The notes under the pieces are model-generated. The model was not told the origin of the DNA and ran no database searches. It worked only from the letters and a program-made list of their open reading frames with translations. A program made the position numbers and the translations under genes. Below, piece after piece: positions 1 to 7,995 of a stretch of DNA of 32,914 nucleotides; position 1 is the stretch's first letter; every line of letters starts with the position of its first letter. The DNA comes from Patescibacteria group bacterium (GTDB lineage: Bacteria > Patescibacteriota > Patescibacteriia > UBA10025 > JAHIVO01), in contig JAQULM010000001.1 of NCBI GenBank assembly GCA_028718605.1, forward strand, positions 160,785 to 193,698. Reading direction: 5' to 3'.

Positions 1-468
1 CGATGACAAGGCAACGTACCACTGGCCAGTCGTATTCTTGTGCAATCCGACGTCGTCCTTGCCGTCACCATTGAAGTCGCCAACGAGGGGAACATAGACT
101 TCCCCGGTGCCGAACAGAGTGGTCCAGGCAGACCCCGTCGGCACGAAGCTACTGCCCGATGACAAGGCAACGTACCACTGGCCAGTCGTATTCTTGTGCA
201 ATCCGACGTCGTCCTTGCCGTCACCATTGAAGTCGCCAACGAGGGGAACATAGGCAGAGGAAGTCCCGAACTGGCTTGTCCAGGCAGACCCCGTTGGCTC
301 GAAGCTGCTGCCCGATGACAAGGCAACGTACCACTGGCCAGTCGTATTCTTGTGCAATCCGACGTCGTCCTTGCCGTCACCATTGAAGTCGCCAACGAGG
401 GGAACATAGACTTCCCCGGTGCCGAACAGAGTGGTCCAGCAGTAGCCGTACAGCGTGAAATCGCTCCC
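1..468 (-). repeat. Three in-frame 156-bp tandem repeats inside the M23 gene, plus a diverged fourth
   Basis: Units begin at 1, 157 and 313 (cgatgacaag each time), so the period is exactly 156 bp or 52 codons. A more diverged unit, lacking the full calcium loop (NSGSRSD instead of NGDGKDD), follows at about 469-560. Units 1 and 3 are almost identical in DNA, which points to recent expansion. The array probably continues beyond the window. Confidence 0.95.
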
Positions 469-1470
469 GGTCGAAAGTGCAACGTACCAGTCTCCCCCGT
501 TATAGTTGTGCAGCGTGACATCCGACCTGCTACCGCTGTTGAAGTTCCCGACCAATTCGGTAAAACTTGAGCTCGGTGGCTCGGACTCGACGACCTGGAC
601 GGTAAAACTGACATTGGAACCCATTCCAGTGATGAAAGTACCGGAATGGGGGTGATACACGCGCGTGCGAAGCGTATACGTCCCCGGTGTTGACGGGGCG
701 GTTATCGTAAAACCAAACCGCGCTACGCCATTTGGATCGGCCGTGCTGCCGTCATCATCAAGCAGATTGCTGGTCCCTGCGATTACCGGCGAGTCTTCCA
801 TATCCGTCCAATTGCTGGCGACCGAGTGCAGGGCGACGTAGTGCGAGCTGTTCTCGTCGCATGACCAGTAGAACGGCGGGTTGCAACGGAAATCAATCCA
901 GCAGTTAGCCGTCGAACCGGGCGTCAGAACAAGAGTGCTGCCATGGGACTTGCCGACGTATGTGCCGGAGTACGAGAGCTGAGAATAGAGCTGAGGCGGG
1001 CTGGTGCACCAAAGCCAGTGATTCGTGTTGTACGGATCAACCGGAGTTCCGTTTTGACGTACTTCGAAGTGAAGGTGGTATCCTGGGTCTCCAATAACCC
1101 ACCCAGTATTACCGGCCTTTCCGATAATACTTCCTTGCGCCACAAACTGGCCATTGGATACAAGTATTTCACTTAGGTGGGCATAGATAGTTTGGTAACT
1201 ATAGTTATGTGATAGGGTAACAAAATTACCAAAGCCATCCTCGTCCCATCCGATAGAGACGATGCCGTCCTCGGCTGCTAAGACATGATCACCTAATCCC
1301 GCGCCATAGTCAGTTCCAGTATGCCCAGCGTAGCAGCCAAATGGACAAGTAATAGAGAATTCTTCCGCCAGGGGATACGAGAACAGCCACGTATCTCCAG
1401 CGAAAACGCTACTTGAAGTTAGCAGTACTATTAATTGTACTACACATGCCGTGAGATTGATTTTATGCAT
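1..1470 (-). CDS. Secreted M23 (LytM-type) peptidase with C-terminal FG-GAP/VCBS-like repeats, partial at its 3' end
   Basis: The frame is open from the ATG at 1470 to the window edge (490 codons, no stop), so the C-terminus lies outside; the ORF track misses it for that reason. An AAGGAGA ribosome-binding site sits 7-8 bases before the ATG. Residues 1-23 are a Sec signal peptide ending in SSVFA. An M23 endopeptidase domain follows (about 30-150) with HTGTD (H49, D53) and GYHLHFEV (H131, H133) as zinc/catalytic motifs, plus H97 in IYAHLSE. Residues 150-300 look like an Ig-like or NBR1-type domain. From about 305 come 52-residue repeats carrying GDFNGDGKDDVG, a calcium-binding loop typical of VCBS/FG-GAP blades. 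The likely role is cleavage of peptidoglycan cross-links outside the cell, of self or of a neighbouring cell; the target is inferred. Confidence is high for the peptidase fold and low for its biological role. Confidence 0.9.
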   Translation of the reverse strand, partial: MHKINLTACVVQLIVLLTSSSVFAGDTWLFSYPLAEEFSITCPFGCYAGHTGTDYGAGLGDHVLAAEDGIVSIGWDEDGFGNFVTLSHNYSYQTIYAHLSEILVSNGQFVAQGSIIGKAGNTGWVIGDPGYHLHFEVRQNGTPVDPYNTNHWLWCTSPPQLYSQLSYSGTYVGKSHGSTLVLTPGSTANCWIDFRCNPPFYWSCDENSSHYVALHSVASNWTDMEDSPVIAGTSNLLDDDGSTADPNGVARFGFTITAPSTPGTYTLRTRVYHPHSGTFITGMGSNVSFTVQVVESEPPSSSFTELVGNFNSGSRSDVTLHNYNGGDWYVALSTGSDFTLYGYCWTTLFGTGEVYVPLVGDFNGDGKDDVGLHKNTTGQWYVALSSGSSFEPTGSAWTSQFGTSSAYVPLVGDFNGDGKDDVGLHKNTTGQWYVALSSGSSFVPTGSAWTTLFGTGEVYVPLVGDFNGDGKDDVGLHKNTTGQWYVALSS

Positions 1471-1559
1471 TTCAATCTCTCCTTTCTTTGAGTTTCTGAG
1501 TTACAGAAATTGTCTACAAGTTTGCTTGGATTGTTAATGTTCTGTTTTCACCTTCTTTA

Positions 1560-2327
1560 CTAGAATATTTGAACTGTGTTGAGGATTTGTTTCATTTCAT
1601 TCTGGCAGTCACTGCTACCATACCCTTCTGAGAGGTAAGCCTCAAGATATAATTCATTCTTATCAGTATTGATTAAGATATATTGACCAATTCCTTGCAT
1701 CCCATTTTCGTCGGGAGGCGTGACGGCGACATTAGTGATATAGGCCGTAAAATTATTGACATTAATTTCAGAGATAATATCTCCCTTATAAGAACCTTGA
1801 TTCTTAATCCATTCTATAGGATTTACGACAGGCTCAATGCTTGGCAAATTTGTTGCAGAGGTTAAGGTAAATTCACATATATTAGTCGGAACTACGCATT
1901 CACCGCATTCTAGCTTGGAGAAGATTGCATCTCCATCAACGTGGTCCATGACTAACTCTGTCCCGACAGTCTCTGCGCTCCAATCTGTAGGATATTGTAC
2001 TGAATAATTATAAGTGTCATTCTCATATGTCTTCCACCCACTCGTATCTATGTTGGTGTTGGTAGAGGTATTCGTATTAGCGTTAACATTAGCCGTTGAG
2101 TTGGTATTAACGGCTGCGTTCGTATTGGCGGAGGTGTTTGTGCTGGCATTGACACTTGAATTTGTGTTCGCTGACGTATTGGCGTTCTGGTTGGTATTCT
2201 CATTGTCCTGATCAGCGAGATACGCATACACGCCATAACCGGCTGCCGCTAATACCAGAATTAGAAGCACGACCCAGAGTGCTTTACTTGCTGGCTTTGT
2301 TGGTTGGGGGGTTTGGGGGGTGTCCAT
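1560..2327 (-). CDS. Membrane-anchored protein with Asn/Thr-rich linker and PsbP-like C-terminal domain (paralog 1)
   Basis: This 255-residue protein has a short basic cytoplasmic tail, one membrane helix (about 16-36, ALWVVLLILVLAAAGYGVYA), an extracellular linker of about 50 residues made almost only of N, T, S, A and V, and a C-terminal domain from about 100 starting YENDTYNYSVQYPTDW, which resembles PsbP-like/DUF domains of exported bacterial proteins. The function is unknown; the architecture is a tethered extracytoplasmic domain on a flexible spacer. The C-terminal domain has four cysteines in a short stretch (LECGECVVPTNIC), possibly disulfides. No clear Shine-Dalgarno precedes the ATG. 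It lies downstream of its paralog at 2565-3287 on the same strand. Confidence 0.8.
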   Translation of the reverse strand: MDTPQTPQPTKPASKALWVVLLILVLAAAGYGVYAYLADQDNENTNQNANTSANTNSSVNASTNTSANTNAAVNTNSTANVNANTNTSTNTNIDTSGWKTYENDTYNYSVQYPTDWSAETVGTELVMDHVDGDAIFSKLECGECVVPTNICEFTLTSATNLPSIEPVVNPIEWIKNQGSYKGDIISEINVNNFTAYITNVAVTPPDENGMQGIGQYILINTDKNELYLEAYLSEGYGSSDCQNEMKQILNTVQIF

Positions 2328-2359
2328 ATGATTCTTGGTTATTAATAATTCACTGCGCG

Positions 2360-2467
2360 TTACAGTGTTAATATAGCGCGGAATGAAGCATCAATACCAC
2401 TTCTGTCTGGTGACCCGGTAGGCAGTCCGAGTACTACAACCAACACTCAGAACATCGTGTTCTTCAT
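2360..2467 (-). pseudogene. Possible remnant of a secreted-protein gene start, interrupted by TGA
   Basis: A strong AAAGGAGAGG ribosome-binding site stands before an ATG at 2467, but the frame reads MKNTMF, then TGA, then VLVVVLGLPTGSPDR and on to TAA (36 codons in all). Apart from the TGA this looks like an N-terminal signal sequence. The leader (AGAAAGGAGAG) resembles the one before the M23 gene (about 1473-1488). I infer a decayed gene start left between the two paralogs. TGA recoding is unlikely because other genes here end in TGA. It could also be a very short peptide or chance. Confidence 0.35.
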
Positions 2468-2564
2468 CACAACCTCTCCTTTCTTGAATTTCTAGGTTTA
2501 TATCAATAACAATATATGACTGTCATAAATGTCAAAGAGCAACTACAACAAATCCCAAAAATAC

Positions 2565-3287
2565 TTATTTTATTATCGTAAATGAGTTTCCAACGTCTTC
2601 AAAATATTGGCGTGCTTCTCTGCCGGAAATCAAATAGACATAATTGTCACCATCTATCAATAAAGCATCTAGGTCCCAATTGTTGTTATTGGTCATTGAA
2701 GTTTGCGTTGAAGAAAGACCCGAAAGTCTGAACGCTAAAGAACCCTTTATCGTTGTATCCTGGGCGGTATTATTTTCAAGGACATAGTTTTGCAAGGCAT
2801 ATTTTTGTAGTTCGAAAGTGGTCGCGGTTTTCGGCATGCTCACAATGGATATTTCAGGAAAACTGCCCTGCTCTTCGGCAAATACGATATCCTCCCCTAC
2901 CCTGTTGAAATTCACCCATAATAATGGATAAATAACCGAGTAACCATATTCTTTATTCTCATACGTCTTCCACTCGGCTGTTTCAACGTTCGTATTTGAG
3001 TTGCCATCTACGTTGCCATTCACCGCAGCATTGACGTTGCTGTTGGAATTTGACTTTGCCGCCGTGTTGATATTCCCCTGGCTATTAGCATTCTGGACAG
3101 AGTTTGAATTGGACACCGCATTCGTATTCTTGTTAGAGACTTCGTTAGAGTTATTCACATTTTCATTGTCCTGATCAGCGAGATACGCATAGACGCCATA
3201 ACCGGCTGCTGCCAAGACGAGGATTAAAAGAACTGCCCAAAGCGCGCGTTTCGATGTGTTCTTAGGCGTTTCCTGTGGATTTTCCAT
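2565..3287 (-). CDS. Membrane-anchored protein with Asn-rich linker and exported C-terminal domain (paralog 2)
   Basis: This 240-residue protein has the same layout as the gene at 1560-2327. The membrane segment (ALWAVLLILVLAAAGYGVYA) and the following YLADQDNEN are nearly identical in protein and DNA. The linker is N/S/V-rich rather than N/T-rich, and the C-terminal domain starts YENKEYGYSVIYP. Beyond that opening the C-terminal domains have diverged strongly. Function is unknown. The conserved anchor with a divergent exported part suggests duplication followed by specialisation. No obvious Shine-Dalgarno precedes the ATG at 3287. Confidence 0.8.
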   Translation of the reverse strand: MENPQETPKNTSKRALWAVLLILVLAAAGYGVYAYLADQDNENVNNSNEVSNKNTNAVSNSNSVQNANSQGNINTAAKSNSNSNVNAAVNGNVDGNSNTNVETAEWKTYENKEYGYSVIYPLLWVNFNRVGEDIVFAEEQGSFPEISIVSMPKTATTFELQKYALQNYVLENNTAQDTTIKGSLAFRLSGLSSTQTSMTNNNNWDLDALLIDGDNYVYLISGREARQYFEDVGNSFTIIK

Positions 3288-3327
3288 AGGTAGTATTGGT
3301 TACTATTCTAATGCCCATATAAAATCG

Positions 3328-3353
3328 CCTTCCCGAAAACTACTTTGGGAAGG
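3328..3353 (-). terminator. Hairpin downstream of murF, possible terminator
   Basis: CCTTCCC (3328-3334) and GGGAAGG (3347-3353) form a perfect 7-bp stem about 80 bases past the murF stop. On the minus strand it is followed by CGATTTTATA, a weak T tract; the plus side reads TTCTTTG. Confidence 0.5.
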
Positions 3354-3407
3354 TTCTTTGCTGACGTAATTGTATTCCCCGGTGTGGCACAGCGTCAATG
3401 CAGGAGG

Positions 3408-3416
3408 TGTGGATAA
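3408..3416 (-). promoter_or_regulatory. Perfect DnaA-box-like 9-mer (TTATCCACA on the minus strand)
   Basis: TGTGGATAA matches the DnaA-box consensus exactly on the complementary strand. It lies in the short gap after murF and shares the 13-mer TGTGGATAAGTAA with the site at 8750. No dnaA gene is in the window, so function is uncertain. Confidence 0.3.
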
Positions 3417-3433
3417 GTAACAAATGGCCGGTA

Positions 3434-4735
3434 CTACTGCCACTCAGGCCCCTGTCGTACCAACATTTCAGCTGCTTTTAACGGTTCTGCCATCAGCTCC
3501 TTGACCACACGCTCCATGCGCGCACCCTGCGATCCTTTCACGAGCACCATGTCGCCCTGCCTGAGCCGGTCCTGGATAAATTTCCCTGCCTCGAGCGTAC
3601 TGCCAAAGTGGAACACGCGATCCTCGGACATGCCGCGCTTCTTTGCCTCGTCCGCAATCATGGCAGCGCGTTCGCCAACGCACACGAGCACGTCAGCAAC
3701 CCCTGCCGCTGCAGCACCGACATCCCGATGGCCCTCCTCGGTATATGCGCCGAGCTCGAGCATATCGCCCAAGGCAATAAACTTTTTGCCGGAAATTTGG
3801 ATATCCTTGACCACCCGCAGCGCTGCTTTTGCGGCCATGGGCGATGAATTATATGAATCATCGATCAGCGACGTTCGTTTGATCCCTGGCAACAGGCGCA
3901 TCCTGCCCGGCGGCGATTTGAAGAGCTTGAGTGCCGCGGAAATATCCGCAAGGTTCATGCCGAGAGAAATCCCGACAGCGATAGCCGCGAGCGCTGAATA
4001 CACCTGGTGTGCGCCCAGTACCGACGGCAGCAGCATCGGGACGACCGAACCCTTGTATTGGAGCTTGAAACTGACGCCCTGCACCTCCCCGGCGACCCAC
4101 GGGTCCGGGCTGGTGCCGGTCGATATGCGCACTTCCGACGCGCGGATGTCTGCGTTCTCGGCATATCCGAACGTCATAACCCGTGCGCGGACCTTGTCCC
4201 GCATCCCCATGACAATCGGATCGTCAACATTCAGCACCGCGATATCATCCTTCTTCAGGTGCGAAACAATGTGCATCTTCTCGCGCGCGACTTTTTCAAT
4301 CGTGCCGAATAACTCCGTATGCACATGGCCGACGGACGTCACCACGCCGACATGGCACGGCGCAAACTGTGTGAGATACTCGATATCCCCAGGCTTGTCG
4401 GCTCCCATCTCAAGCACGAGGTACTCCGGATAGTTGCGTTTGCGGAATAGGAGCAGCCCCAATCCATACAGGAGAATGCCAATCCATGCGAATGGGTTCC
4501 TGAACCCGGACTCTTTGCCGAGAATCGACAGCGGCACGCCGAACTCGTTATTATAATTTTTAATGTTTTTCCAGACGCGGAATTTGGCGCGGAGCACGGT
4601 AAAAATCGCCTCCTTAGTCGAGGTTTTGCCGACGCTGCCGGTTACGCCAATGATCTGCGGTCGATACTTTTTTAACACCAACCGTGCGATCACCCGCAGC
4701 TTCCATTCAATTATTTTTTTCAATCCATTAATCAT
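3434..4735 (-). CDS. murF: MurF-type UDP-N-acetylmuramoyl-tripeptide--D-alanyl-D-alanine ligase, short N-terminus
   Basis: MurF adds D-Ala-D-Ala to the UDP-MurNAc-tripeptide, the last cytoplasmic step of the peptidoglycan precursor. The 433-residue protein has the Mur-ligase ATP loop GVTGSVGKTSTKEA at residues 30-43, the MurF-like block YLVLEMGADKPGDIEYL and VGVVTSVGHVHTELFG, and a C-terminal ligase domain with IDDSYNSSP and FIALGDMLELG. In typical MurF an N-terminal substrate-binding domain puts the P-loop near residue 100; here only about 29 basic, helical residues precede it. A hydrophobic insertion (NPFAWIGILLYGLGLLLF) follows the ATP loop and may touch the membrane. It is the last gene of the mraZ-rsmH-ftsL-pbp2-murF run. 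No Shine-Dalgarno is seen, and in-frame stops lie just upstream of the ATG. Confidence 0.93.
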   Translation of the reverse strand: MINGLKKIIEWKLRVIARLVLKKYRPQIIGVTGSVGKTSTKEAIFTVLRAKFRVWKNIKNYNNEFGVPLSILGKESGFRNPFAWIGILLYGLGLLLFRKRNYPEYLVLEMGADKPGDIEYLTQFAPCHVGVVTSVGHVHTELFGTIEKVAREKMHIVSHLKKDDIAVLNVDDPIVMGMRDKVRARVMTFGYAENADIRASEVRISTGTSPDPWVAGEVQGVSFKLQYKGSVVPMLLPSVLGAHQVYSALAAIAVGISLGMNLADISAALKLFKSPPGRMRLLPGIKRTSLIDDSYNSSPMAAKAALRVVKDIQISGKKFIALGDMLELGAYTEEGHRDVGAAAAGVADVLVCVGERAAMIADEAKKRGMSEDRVFHFGSTLEAGKFIQDRLRQGDMVLVKGSQGARMERVVKELMAEPLKAAEMLVRQGPEWQ

Positions 4736-4748
4736 TGGGAATTGGATA

Positions 4749-4761
4749 TTGGTAATTGGAA
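4749..4761 (+). repeat. Intergenic 13-mer TTGGTAATTGGAA, copy 1
   Basis: This lies in the 62-bp gap between pbp2 and murF, inside a longer A/T/G run of ATTGG-type words. The same 13-mer recurs at 8702-8714. Its role is unknown. Confidence 0.6.
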
Positions 4762-4797
4762 ATTATTAAATACCTACTCTTCGGCTCCCATCCGACC

Positions 4798-6558
4798 TCA
4801 TTCTACCTCCTCCTCAGGCGGGACGCCATAGTAGTTCAGCATAAACTGTGCCAGGTGCCCAAATACCGGCGCGGCTGTCGATTCTGCCCACTGCACGTCG
4901 CGCGGCACGTCAACTTTGACGCACATGACAAACTGCGGATCGTCCACGGGCGCGAACCCGCAAAACGTGCCGATCGTATGGTTCGGATCATAGCCGGGCC
5001 CATCGCTCTTCGGAATCTGCGCGGTGCCAGTTTTCCCGGCAACGAAGTAGCCGGGCACGCCTGCCTGTTTCCCGTGCCCGTTGCGGACGACATTCACCAG
5101 CATGGCGCCCAACGTCGTCGCGGTTTTCTGGGATATCGCTTGGCGGATCAGCTGCGGTTCCGTCACAACAGATGTGCCATCCTCTTTCATCACTTCATCC
5201 ACGATGTACGGCTTCATCAGCTTGCCGCCGTTCGCGATGGCACCGAACGCATTCGTCATCTGGAGCAGCGTGACTGAAATTCCCTGGCCAAACGACGCAG
5301 TAGCCATGTTGAGCTCCTTGTGCGCAGCGAGCTGGGAAATATTTCCCTGTGCCTCTGAATTCAGCTCAATCCCGTACTTCTCCCCGAATCCGAATCGCTT
5401 CACGTAATCCTCGAACGTCTCAGGCCCGATCTGCCGGGCGGCAAAAATTGCGCCGGTATTGAGGGACTTCTCCAGCACCTCCGTCATTGTCTGCACGCCG
5501 TTCGCCTTGCCGTCAGAGTTTTTAATCGTGTATTTACCGATCTCGACGCTGCCAGTGTCGTTATACGTTGTTGTCGGTGCAACAGCGCCGCGGTCGAGTG
5601 CCGCCGCCATCGTGATTGCCTTGAATACCGAACCAGGCTCGTAAATATAAAACGTCGACGGATTGATAAACGTGTTCGCATTTTCAACCTTGTTATATTC
5701 ATTCGGATCAAAATCAGGCGATCCGCACATCGCGAGCACCGCGCTGGTTTTCGGATCCATAATGATGACGCTGCCGCCATCCGCTCCGTGCTTCTGCACT
5801 GCTTCATTGATTGCCTTGCAGGTTTCATACTGAATGGTCCGGTCTACGGTCAGCACCAGATCACTGCCATCTTTTGCCTCCTGGAGAAGTTTGGTGCCAA
5901 AGGTAATCCATCTCCCTTGGGCGTCTTTCTCTGCCTGCAGGTAACCGGCAACTCCCGCAAGCTCTTCTTCCCAGTACCCCTCGAGCCCGTACTGCCCTAC
6001 CTTCGTCTCGCCCTGGTACCCGACGAATCCGAGAATATGTGCGCCAATGTTCTTCTCGGGATAGTAGCGGATGAGTTCTTCCTGGAATTCGATTCCTTTC
6101 AGGTTTTGTTTCTGTATCTCCGTAACGGTTTCCTGGGTGACTTGGTGCTTCAACGGCTCATATAAATCGTTTTCCTTTTTCAACCGCGACAAGATCTCGT
6201 CCTCCTCGAGATCAAGGAGCGGAGCGAGTGCATGGGCGGCGCTATCCGAATTTTCCACCCGTTTCGGCTCGGCATACACGAGAAAATACGCCTTATTCGA
6301 AGCAAGCGGAAAAAGCGCTCCTGGATTATCCGTATCGCGCACCAGAATCTCACCGCGTTTCGGAAACAGCTTCTCATACAGTTCATGCTGGTTTGCGGCC
6401 AAAGCTTCATAAAACCCATGCTGGAATATCTGAATATCAGCAAGCCGGACAATAATAATGCTTGCGGCGCATATCAAAAAAATGCGCAGTATATCCAGCC
6501 GGTCCCATGATCGGCGTTTCTGCTCATTATGCGGTTTTCGCCGCCGTACTATATGCAT
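4798..6558 (-). CDS. ftsI: Class B penicillin-binding protein, FtsI/PBP2-type D,D-transpeptidase
   Basis: This enzyme cross-links peptidoglycan in the periplasm or cell exterior, probably at the septum given its dcw position. From the ATG at 6558 the protein has 586 residues: a basic cytoplasmic tail, one membrane helix (about 22-43), a PBP dimerisation domain, and a transpeptidase domain with the three active-site motifs SVFK (about 309, in EPGSVFKAI), SLN (about 363, in KSLNTGAI) and KTG (about 507, in AGKTGTAQIP). I chose 6558 because GAAAGG lies upstream and the tail MHIVRRRK is typical. An upstream ATG at 6639 would add 27 residues and sit 14 bp after the ftsL stop, so it remains possible. 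FtsI is favoured over other class B types by context only. Confidence 0.92.
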   Translation of the reverse strand: MHIVRRRKPHNEQKRRSWDRLDILRIFLICAASIIIVRLADIQIFQHGFYEALAANQHELYEKLFPKRGEILVRDTDNPGALFPLASNKAYFLVYAEPKRVENSDSAAHALAPLLDLEEDEILSRLKKENDLYEPLKHQVTQETVTEIQKQNLKGIEFQEELIRYYPEKNIGAHILGFVGYQGETKVGQYGLEGYWEEELAGVAGYLQAEKDAQGRWITFGTKLLQEAKDGSDLVLTVDRTIQYETCKAINEAVQKHGADGGSVIIMDPKTSAVLAMCGSPDFDPNEYNKVENANTFINPSTFYIYEPGSVFKAITMAAALDRGAVAPTTTYNDTGSVEIGKYTIKNSDGKANGVQTMTEVLEKSLNTGAIFAARQIGPETFEDYVKRFGFGEKYGIELNSEAQGNISQLAAHKELNMATASFGQGISVTLLQMTNAFGAIANGGKLMKPYIVDEVMKEDGTSVVTEPQLIRQAISQKTATTLGAMLVNVVRNGHGKQAGVPGYFVAGKTGTAQIPKSDGPGYDPNHTIGTFCGFAPVDDPQFVMCVKVDVPRDVQWAESTAAPVFGHLAQFMLNYYGVPPEEEVE

Positions 6559-6653
6559 GAGATATGATGCCTTTCTTCGTAGCCCTAAAAACGCACCTCG
6601 TGCCGTGCCCTGGAAGCCCGTATGTACCAACGCATACAAAACCGACCCCCTGC

Positions 6654-7046
6654 TTACCGAGCTGCGACCGAGGACCCTTGCGCTGGCAGGTACTGGATGC
6701 TCGTTGTCGCGACGAGATCGAGACTCGCGCTGGCCTCTTCGAGGCGGGAAAGTGATTGCAGTTCGGCTGCCTGCAGGTCCAGCTGCACATTCTGCTTTTC
6801 GAGGGCGGTAATCTGATTTTCAATTCCTTTGATATCAAATCCGCCTGTCGCTGTCTGGTTGATGTAGTAGAGGTAGGAAAAACCCGCGAACACGATCAGG
6901 AAAAATAATACAACGGTGAGGTTAATCCGGCGGAATGCTGCCAGTGTCTGCCGAGCGCCTTTCTCGCGGCTGCGTTCACGGTTGCAGAAATTTCGGACGG
7001 CGAATTTGGTCATTGCGTATTGATGTTTATATTTTTTCAGCGACAC
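6654..7046 (-). CDS. ftsL: FtsL-like cell division membrane protein
   Basis: This small bitopic protein has a basic N-terminus rich in R and K, one membrane helix (about 45-63, LTVVLFFLIVFAGFSYLYY) and a heptad-like coiled coil after it (GIENQITALEKQNVQLDLQ, about 72-90). This is the FtsL/DivIC plan. FtsL connects FtsB/FtsQ to FtsI-FtsW in the divisome. Sequence similarity is weak, so the name rests on topology, size and position between rsmH and the class B PBP. A GTG at 7046 with AGGAG upstream overlaps the rsmH end by 20 bp; an ATG at 7013 without Shine-Dalgarno is the alternative. Confidence 0.72.
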   Translation of the reverse strand: MSLKKYKHQYAMTKFAVRNFCNRERSREKGARQTLAAFRRINLTVVLFFLIVFAGFSYLYYINQTATGGFDIKGIENQITALEKQNVQLDLQAAELQSLSRLEEASASLDLVATTSIQYLPAQGSSVAAR

Positions 7047-7986
7047 GGAGCTGTGCGCTCCTGCTGCGCGGGTTTCGGTTTAGCTCCTCGCTCGTGGGCC
7101 TGATTGCTTTCTTGGAAACGAGACGTACTGTTGCATGGTGTCCGCACGTGCACGTCGGCTGTTCCGGCGGACAGATGCAGTCGTGGGATTCGCGGCGGAA
7201 GAAATTCTTTACGATACGGTCTTCGAGCGAATGGAATGTGATGACCGCGATTCTGCGCCCGGCTCCGATAATCTCGACGGCCTGCGGCAGTGCGCTTTCA
7301 ATATTTCCAAGTTCGCCGTTAACGGCGATGCGGAGCGCCTGGAATGTCTTTGTCGCTGGGTGTATGCCCCCGATCCAGGGAACTTCTTTCGTGCTCTTAA
7401 GTATTTTTCGAAAGGCCGGGAGTACGGCCTCGACAAGATCTTTTGTTTTTGTTAATGGCCTCTGTTGGCGAGCACGGATGATCGTGCGTGTGATTTCATT
7501 CGCCAGAGGCTCATCGCCATACTCCCGGATTACCTTTTGTAGTTTATAGTCTGGCCAGGTGTTGACGATATCCGCGGCTGTCAGCGCGGTTCGCGCATCA
7601 AACCGCATATCCAGCGGGGCGTTTATTGAAAATGAAAATCCTCGAGATTGATCTTCGAGCTCAAGAGTAGATAGCCCAAGGTCAAATAGAATGCCATCAA
7701 TTTTATGTAGTGCGAACCGTTCATTGTATATTTGTTTGAGATTTTTGAAATTATCGTGGATGAATGTAACGCGAGACTGGAACTGTTCGAGCCGCTTGCG
7801 GCTCGCATCGAGCGCTGTACTATCCATGTCGAGAGCAAGGAGCTTACCGTCCGGCGCAGTTGCCCGGAGAATCGCCTCTGCGTGCCCGCCGCCGCCGATG
7901 GTACAGTCGATAGCGGTATCGTGCGGATGGAGATTGAGCGCCGCCACTGCTTCTTCGAGAAGAACGGGAATATGCGTTGCTTGCAT
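7027..7986 (-). CDS. rsmH: 16S rRNA (cytosine1402-N4)-methyltransferase RsmH (MraW)
   Basis: RsmH methylates N4 of C1402 in the ribosomal P site using S-adenosylmethionine. At 319 residues it has full family length. The N-terminus HIPVLLEEAVAAL, the SAM-binding motif DCTIGGGGHAEAIL (about 27-40), GILFDLGLSTLELEDQSRGFSF and DMRFD, and the C-terminal VKNFFRRES and FHSLEDRIVK blocks are all classic. It follows mraZ by 9 bp and overlaps ftsL, so the three are almost certainly co-transcribed. Confidence 0.97.
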   Translation of the reverse strand: MQATHIPVLLEEAVAALNLHPHDTAIDCTIGGGGHAEAILRATAPDGKLLALDMDSTALDASRKRLEQFQSRVTFIHDNFKNLKQIYNERFALHKIDGILFDLGLSTLELEDQSRGFSFSINAPLDMRFDARTALTAADIVNTWPDYKLQKVIREYGDEPLANEITRTIIRARQQRPLTKTKDLVEAVLPAFRKILKSTKEVPWIGGIHPATKTFQALRIAVNGELGNIESALPQAVEIIGAGRRIAVITFHSLEDRIVKNFFRRESHDCICPPEQPTCTCGHHATVRLVSKKAIRPTSEELNRNPRSRSAQLRVAEKI

Positions 7987-7995
7987 ATGCGCGGA

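Noticed and set aside
1-468. Regularly spaced repeats at the left edge that could suggest a CRISPR array
   Set aside because: The period is 156 bp, a multiple of three, and the whole unit is repeated in frame as protein sequence; there are no variable spacers.
2447-2449. TGA read as an amino acid (alternative genetic code)
   Set aside because: mltG and the gene at 10566 end at TGA in sensible positions, so TGA is a stop in this genome.
3501-4433. 310-residue plus-strand ORF
   Set aside because: It lies fully antisense to murF, has no recognisable domain and shows the Ser/Pro/Thr-rich composition typical of shadow frames.
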